This document shows, piece after piece, positions 7,701-10,799 of a stretch of 10,799 nt of DNA. The notes below the pieces were generated by a model. It saw only the letters and a list, made by a program, of their open reading frames with translations. It did not search any database and was not told the origin of the DNA. This DNA is from DATDOO01 sp035293245 (GTDB lineage Bacteria; Pseudomonadota; Gammaproteobacteria; Methylococcales; Methylococcaceae): assembly GCA_035293245.1 (NCBI GenBank), contig DATDOO010000245.1, forward strand, positions 1-10,799, given 5' to 3'. The translations under genes and the position numbers were made by a program. The stretch's first letter is position 1. Each line of letters starts with the position of its first letter.

Positions 7701-9566
7701 CGTTCCGTTGACCGGGCCGGTGGAGATCAAGATCAGGTTCTCCACATTGACGCCCAACGTGTAATCGCCGGTCTTGGCCGCAATGACGGTATCCGTGCCG
7801 GCGTTCAGCGCTTCCGTCACCACATCCTTCGTGGCGTTGCCGAACACGTAATAAGTGTCGTCGCCAAGACCGCCCACGAGCGTATCGATCTTGCCATCGG
7901 CGCCGCCGCCGTTGAGGACGTTGTTGCCGGCGTTGCCGGTGATGGTATTAAGCCCCGCGTTGCCCGTCCCGCTCAGGTCGTCGGTCCCGGTCAGTTCCAG
8001 GTTCTCGACGTTGCTGCCCAGCCGGTAGCTGACGCTGCTGACGACCTTGTCGGTGCCGGCACCGGAAAGTTCGGCCACCACGTCGCCCGCATCGTCCACC
8101 ATGAAGGTATCGTTGCCCACGCCACCGGAGAGAAAATCGGCGCCGGCGCCGCCGTTCAGGGTGTCGTTGCCCGCGCCCCCGCTGAGGAAATTGTTTTCTG
8201 CGTTACCCTGGATCAGGTTATTGCCGGCATTGCCGGTGCCGTTCAGCGCAAAACTGGCTTCCAGCAGGAAAAGGTTTTCCACGCCACTGGACAGGGCATA
8301 GCTGACGGTGGAGAACACACTGTCCACACCACCGCTTACCGTATCGGCTTCCACCACCACGTCGCCGATGTCGTCCACGACGAAGGTATCGTTGCCCGTA
8401 CCGCCGATCAGGTTGTCGGGACCGGCCTTGCCGTCCAAGGTATCGTTGCCCGCGCCGCCATCCAGGGTGTCGCTGCTGTAACTGCTGCCTTCCAGATAAT
8501 TGTCGGACGCGTTGCCGACGATCCTCATGTCCGAGCCGTAGAAGTTGATGGCGGACTCGACGTTCGCCGCCAGGGTATAGGTGCTACCCGGCGCGTAATA
8601 CTCCAGCAACACCGTATCGTCGCCGCCCAAGGCGAGCTCGCTGATCGCGGCGCCGGCATTCTGAACATGGAACAGGTCGTCTCCCGCGCCGCCGATCAGG
8701 GTGTCGACGCCGCTGCTGCCGAACAGCACGTCGTTCCCGGCGCCGCCGTCCAGCTTGTTGCCACCTGCCGTGTCGGTATCCGGGAATCCGTTCCCCGCCC
8801 ACAGCACGTCGTTGCCGTCGCCGCCCAGCAGGGTGTCCTTGCCACCAAAACCCCAAAGTCCATCGTCGCCTGCGCCGCCACTGAGAACGTTGATGTAATC
8901 GTTGCCCAGAATTCCGTTATCCAGCGCGTTGCCGGTGATGTTGATCTGCACCGCAGTAGAAGAAGGAAGCAGCACTGCGCCGCCGGCGTTGACGACCACC
9001 GAGTCTTCGGCATCCGCATCCTCGACGTTGGCAGCCAGAATGTAGGTGACGTTCGCGAGAGCCCGCAGTTCCAACTCAACGCTGTCAAAACCTTCGTTGG
9101 CGTTTTCCACGACCACGTCGGTCACGCTATCGACCACATATTCGTCGTCGCCCTTGCCGCCTTTCATGCTGTCGTTGCCGGTTCCGCCGTCGAGAACGTC
9201 GGCACCGCTGCCGCCGATCAGCGTATCGTTGCCGCCGAGGCCGAACAGGTCGTTCAGGGCACCCGACGCCGTACTGCCGGTGATGACATTGGCGAGATCG
9301 TTGCCCGTGCCGACGACCAAATCGCCGACTCCGGAGTCGAGAGTCAAATTCTCAAGATTCGCACCCAGCCCATAACTCCCCATACTGACGACGGTGTCCA
9401 CGCCCCCCGACGCGGAAGTTTCCACGACCACATCGCTCCCATCGATGAAGTACACATCGTTGCCGAAGCCGCCATACAGGAAATCGAGTGAAAAGTTGCG
9501 GGCATAAAAAGTGTCGCTACCCGCAGTACCCATGCTAATGCCGCCGAATGTGCTGATCTTGGCCAT
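4770..9566 (-). CDS. Giant RTX calcium-binding protein, T1SS cargo (S-layer/adhesin-like)
   Basis: This 1598-residue acidic protein, with no cysteine that I can find, is built from RTX nonapeptide repeats (GGxGxDxUx; roughly forty recognisable). Residues 1 to about 1200 hold about ten modules of 80-130 residues. Each pairs calcium-binding repeats with a (V/D)xYxLxxNxENLxL stretch and a GTGNxxxNxIxGN linker, for example VSYRLGSNVENLELTG. Residues about 1205-1485 are beta-rich and lack RTX repeats. A second RTX block follows (about 1486-1512), then a serralysin-like C-terminal domain (DFVVDFESGTDLF, about 1535-1547). The protein ends in DVDQDFVFV, a probable uncleaved T1SS signal. RTX repeats fold on binding calcium outside the cell, so it is probably secreted or surface-bound. 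No HExxH protease motif was seen, so a serralysin protease is unlikely. The start is set by AAGGAG 11 bases before ATG 9566; an in-frame ATG at 9668 has no such site and would add 34 residues unlike the family. It stands divergent to another RTX gene. Confidence 0.93.
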   Translation of the reverse strand: MAKISTFGGISMGTAGSDTFYARNFSLDFLYGGFGNDVYFIDGSDVVVETSASGGVDTVVSMGSYGLGANLENLTLDSGVGDLVVGTGNDLANVITGSTASGALNDLFGLGGNDTLIGGSGADVLDGGTGNDSMKGGKGDDEYVVDSVTDVVVENANEGFDSVELELRALANVTYILAANVEDADAEDSVVVNAGGAVLLPSSTAVQINITGNALDNGILGNDYINVLSGGAGDDGLWGFGGKDTLLGGDGNDVLWAGNGFPDTDTAGGNKLDGGAGNDVLFGSSGVDTLIGGAGDDLFHVQNAGAAISELALGGDDTVLLEYYAPGSTYTLAANVESAINFYGSDMRIVGNASDNYLEGSSYSSDTLDGGAGNDTLDGKAGPDNLIGGTGNDTFVVDDIGDVVVEADTVSGGVDSVFSTVSYALSSGVENLFLLEASFALNGTGNAGNNLIQGNAENNFLSGGAGNDTLNGGAGADFLSGGVGNDTFMVDDAGDVVAELSGAGTDKVVSSVSYRLGSNVENLELTGTDDLSGTGNAGLNTITGNAGNNVLNGGGADGKIDTLVGGLGDDTYYVFGNATKDVVTEALNAGTDTVIAAKTGDYTLGVNVENLILISTGPVNGTGNALNNTIRGSEEENVLSGLDGHDSLYGGGGADSLVGGNGNDLLDGGDGDDTLAGGLGNDVYYADSIAEVVEAAAAGTDTVVTSGGAASYTLTANLENLTLRNDFASDGTGNGLANILDSHNGVTGDILDGLGGNDTYIVDGDDVVTESIAGAAGGIDKVISYGTYSLGANQENLELREWEDAGYSYGEAYASIAGYGNELANVVTGSSSEYSVVVGGQTYSAFVSNSLFGGYGNDTLLGASGDDFLDGGEDSDLMKGGKGDDVYQVDVLTDVTTENAGEGVDWVVLDIEVTGASATYTLGANLEHVVAYGSSVYNTVTSSYGNLVLNGNAADNTIVGSAVSFNRITGQAGNDALIDLYGAASIDGGAGDDFLYGADIGLGGGLGDNILIGGLGNDILVSVNASDIDSLNGGAGDDVYWAESGAKVVEIAGGGNDTLFSAVSVNMTTAASTATLTGALNVENVVLMGTGDLMGTGSNGADVIRSASTGNDTLQGGQGNDQLYDHADLPDFDAVYNAVVGIVGGDLSPIDLDGTWFNLLAGVGGGADVLDGGNGDDSFFFAHLDSTDSVIGGAGNDALNARLEGGNAAAFEAALNSGTVETLNFFATDEYGYGFVLDLDNVTGASRVNLSGETDAYGYGVSYTLNNLGENAGTGIVIGVDGNVDELAVTLGASNTLDRLDLQLADADFALTTSQIDTVAFGVSGAANRVDATGMQNTAIVQLSGESSVELLGLDAANTQVALNGFTGALDLRDGVSTDATAFSLSLDNSEFTLELNADGSYNGDEGFVDELIVDTTGTGGASMLALGAMDNNGNDVTVTVLGNQNLDFDVRGADTSGGLLNIDAAAFTGGLVVDASTRGPTDAVSVAGGLGSDLLLGGEGDDTLGGGSGDDMLMGGAGGFDTFVFDLTDASHGVDFVVDFESGTDLFTLDVADLNDPNNVVWDNATGNLYWDDGTSQTLFANIGGVQFDVDQDFVFV

Positions 9567-9577
9567 GATGTTCTTGT

Positions 9578-9583
9578 CTCCTT
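9578..9583 (-). promoter_or_regulatory. Ribosome binding site of the large RTX gene
   Basis: AAGGAG on the minus strand lies 11 bases before ATG 9566. It decides the start against the in-frame ATG at 9668, which has nothing comparable. The resulting N-terminus (MAKISTFGG...) begins directly with the RTX-type fold and resembles the divergent paralog's short MAIDKQ... start. Confidence 0.75.
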
Positions 9584-9640
9584 GCTGAAAAACGCCAAAT
9601 CGCTGGGGTTGAACCTGGCACCAATGCAACTGCCGGGACT

Positions 9641-9697
9641 GGAACCGGTTTGGTCGGGAATGTAACATGGATCAAATTGTTTTGGGTAGCCGGTTCC
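9641..9697. repeat. Inverted repeat GGAACCGG ... CCGGTTCC in the divergent intergenic region
   Basis: GGAACCGG (9641-9648) and CCGGTTCC (9690-9697) are exact inverted copies 41 bases apart. The left arm also contains the self-complementary AACCGGTT (9643-9650). A smaller GGTT-G-AACC inverted repeat lies at 9607-9615. They sit upstream of the large RTX gene start and could be protein-binding sites. I cannot place convincing -35/-10 boxes for either divergent gene, so a regulatory role is inferred. Confidence 0.4.
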
Positions 9698-9721
9698 CAT
9701 GGTGGTGCGACTGGCGGCGGC

Positions 9722-9770
9722 GGCATTCGGGCAGGCATTGCCTGAGATGCCCGGGGCTGGCATTACCTGA
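9722..9770. promoter_or_regulatory. Possible operator cluster: palindrome plus GGCATT direct repeats
   Basis: A perfect palindrome CAGGCA-T-TGCCTG occupies 9732-9744. GGCATT occurs three times in the same direction (9722, 9734, 9759), and its partial inverse ATGCC once (9747-9751). The longer units GGCATTGCCTGA (9734-9745) and GGCATTACCTGA (9759-9770) match at 11 of 12 positions and begin 25 bases apart. The cluster lies between the two divergent RTX genes, about 95-145 bases upstream of the right-hand start. It looks like a binding site for a dimeric regulator; no regulator gene is in the window and the motif is not one I recognise. Confidence 0.4.
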
Positions 9771-9852
9771 CTCAGTTGGTAGGATTAGTTGCACCCAAAC
9801 CCGTGGATAGCCCGCGCTTCCACTTTTGCGGATTCGTTTTACAACAGGACTG

Positions 9853-9858
9853 AAGGAG
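9853..9858 (+). promoter_or_regulatory. Ribosome binding site of the rightward RTX gene
   Basis: AAGGAG lies seven bases before ATG 9866, an optimal spacing. It supports this start for a reading frame that otherwise lacks an end in the window. Confidence 0.8.
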
Positions 9859-9865
9859 AACGACC

Positions 9866-10799
9866 ATGGCCATCGACAAACAAAGCGTCGGCACTTCCGG
9901 CAACGACACCCTCGGCGGGGGCGTCAGCATCAACGGCAGCGCGTTTTCCGCCGAATGGCGGGAACTGTTCGGCGGCCTGGGCAACGACGTTTACCTGATC
10001 GACTGGTCCTCGGGCGCCACCGACAAGGTCGTGGAACTGCCCGGCGGCGGCATCGACAAGGTGGTGCTGGTCAGCGGCGTCAGCGGCGCCGCCACCTGGA
10101 CGGGCACGTCCTATGTCATGCAGGACCAGGTGGAAAACCTGGCCGTCATGGGCACGCCCATTCTCAACACCGCCGGCGTGCAGGTGGACAACACTTTCGG
10201 CGACATCCGCATCATCGGCAACAACCTCAACAACCACATCACCACCGGCAGCGGCAACGACACCCTTATCGGCGGCCTGGGTGCCGACACCCTGCTGGGG
10301 GGCGGCGGGGACGACTGGTACCTGGTCGATGCGGTCGGCGACATTGCGGTGGAGGGCACCGACCCCTATTTCCTGGACCTGGGCACCGGCGGCAACGACG
10401 AAGTGTTGAGCAGCGTGTCCTACACCCTGGGCAGTGGCCTGGAAAACCTTTCCCTGATGTCCGCGGCCAACGGCATCAACGGCACCGGCAACGCGTTAAA
10501 CAACGAAATCCTCGGCAACGCCGGCAACAACGTGTTGTCTGGCCTGGGCGGCGACGACTTCCTCTATGGCGGCAGCGGCCGTGACACCCTGCTCGGCGGG
10601 GATGGCAACGACACCCTGTACGGCTACTCCCATTACTACGTCACGGGCGATCCCAACTATCCCTACCTCATCAGTCTCAATCCGAATATCTCGGGCCTTG
10701 ATGGCGGCGATCTGCTGGACGGCGGGGCCGGCAACGACATCCTGTTCGGCTATCTGGACGAGACCCTGCTGGGCGGCGCCGGCAACGACATCCTCTATG
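9866..10799 (+). CDS. RTX calcium-binding protein, 5' part (runs off the window)
   Basis: The frame is open from ATG 9866 to the right edge (311 codons plus one base). The N-terminus MAIDKQSVGTSGNDTLGGG leads into FGGLGNDVYLID (about 38-49), matching YGGFGNDVYFID near the start of the divergent RTX protein, then GGIDKVV and a QVENLAVMG stretch. From about residue 125 there are typical RTX repeats (GSGNDTLIGGLGADTLLGG, GGSGRDTLLGGDGNDTL), a YTLGSGLENLSLMS segment and a GTGNALNNEILGNAGNNVL linker, the same module plan as its neighbour. A Tyr/Pro-rich insertion (about residues 253-270, around YSHYYVTGDPNYPYL) interrupts the repeats. No cysteine is seen. It is presumably exported by the same ABC system once complete; its C-terminal signal is outside the window. 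Catalytic or adhesive domains, if any, would also be beyond the edge. Confidence 0.92.
   Translation, partial: MAIDKQSVGTSGNDTLGGGVSINGSAFSAEWRELFGGLGNDVYLIDWSSGATDKVVELPGGGIDKVVLVSGVSGAATWTGTSYVMQDQVENLAVMGTPILNTAGVQVDNTFGDIRIIGNNLNNHITTGSGNDTLIGGLGADTLLGGGGDDWYLVDAVGDIAVEGTDPYFLDLGTGGNDEVLSSVSYTLGSGLENLSLMSAANGINGTGNALNNEILGNAGNNVLSGLGGDDFLYGGSGRDTLLGGDGNDTLYGYSHYYVTGDPNYPYLISLNPNISGLDGGDLLDGGAGNDILFGYLDETLLGGAGNDILY

Noticed and set aside
7338..9491. 717-codon open frame on the plus strand
   Set aside because: It is antisense to the RTX repeats. Repeated GNDT-type codons read backwards give a repetitive GIVA-like sequence. It has no credible start site, and the minus-strand RTX frame explains the region fully.
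4770..9566. The dense repeats as a CRISPR array or DNA satellite
   Set aside because: The repeats are codon-level RTX nonapeptides of varying DNA sequence within one open frame; there are no uniform repeats with unique spacers.
9616..9632. A sigma-54 promoter suggested by TGGCACCAATGCAA
   Set aside because: The GG to GC distance is seven bases rather than the required ten, and the TTGC element is absent.
9567..9668. Longer start of the large RTX protein at ATG 9668
   Set aside because: There is no ribosome binding site there. The added 34 residues contain Cys, Trp and His unlike the rest of the protein, and a good AAGGAG precedes ATG 9566.
4770..9668. The large RTX gene as a serralysin protease or haemolysin
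   Set aside because: No HExxHxxGxxH zinc site, no pore-forming hydrophobic region and no neighbouring HlyC-like acyltransferase gene are visible.

Overview
The window is a type I secretion (T1SS) locus for large calcium-binding RTX proteins. It has high GC content (by eye about 60%) and Gram-negative features: a PrtD-type ABC exporter, RTX proteins with a C-terminal secretion signal, and strong GC preference at third codon positions. A gammaproteobacterium is plausible, because families of this kind occur there, but no rRNA or housekeeping marker is present and the lineage is an inference held with low confidence.

Layout. Five genes lie on the minus strand and read leftward from about 9.57 kb. 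The first is a giant RTX protein (9566-4770). After it comes a strong hairpin that is probably a terminator (about 4688-4764). Next is a TIGR03032/DUF4915-type beta-propeller-like protein (4655-3555), then a methyltransferase-glycosyltransferase fusion (3529-1820), then the PrtD-like ABC exporter (1788-64). The last is the first 20 codons of a further gene (61-1), which by position is probably the periplasmic adaptor (HlyD/PrtE type). A second RTX gene is transcribed divergently on the plus strand from 9866 and runs off the right edge. The two RTX genes share a 299-bp divergent intergenic region with palindromes and a repeated GGCATT motif.

How the genes may work together. The exporter belongs to the group without an N-terminal peptidase-like domain (PrtD/AprD type). 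The large RTX protein ends in a serralysin-like C-terminal domain and an extreme C-terminal DFVFV, the kind of uncleaved signal this exporter group recognises. The RTX proteins are therefore the likely cargo. The large one also has a roughly 280-residue beta-rich central region without RTX repeats, which suggests a surface-layer or adhesin-like product rather than a protease; no zinc-protease motif is visible. The two genes between cargo and exporter are not standard T1SS parts. They make this a candidate locus for making a glycan-associated or glycosylated RTX surface protein, which is the main hypothesis of the report. No outer-membrane TolC-type gene and no HlyC-type acyltransferase is seen in the window.

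Limits. All family assignments come from reading motifs, with no database search. The right-hand RTX gene and the left-most gene are partial.
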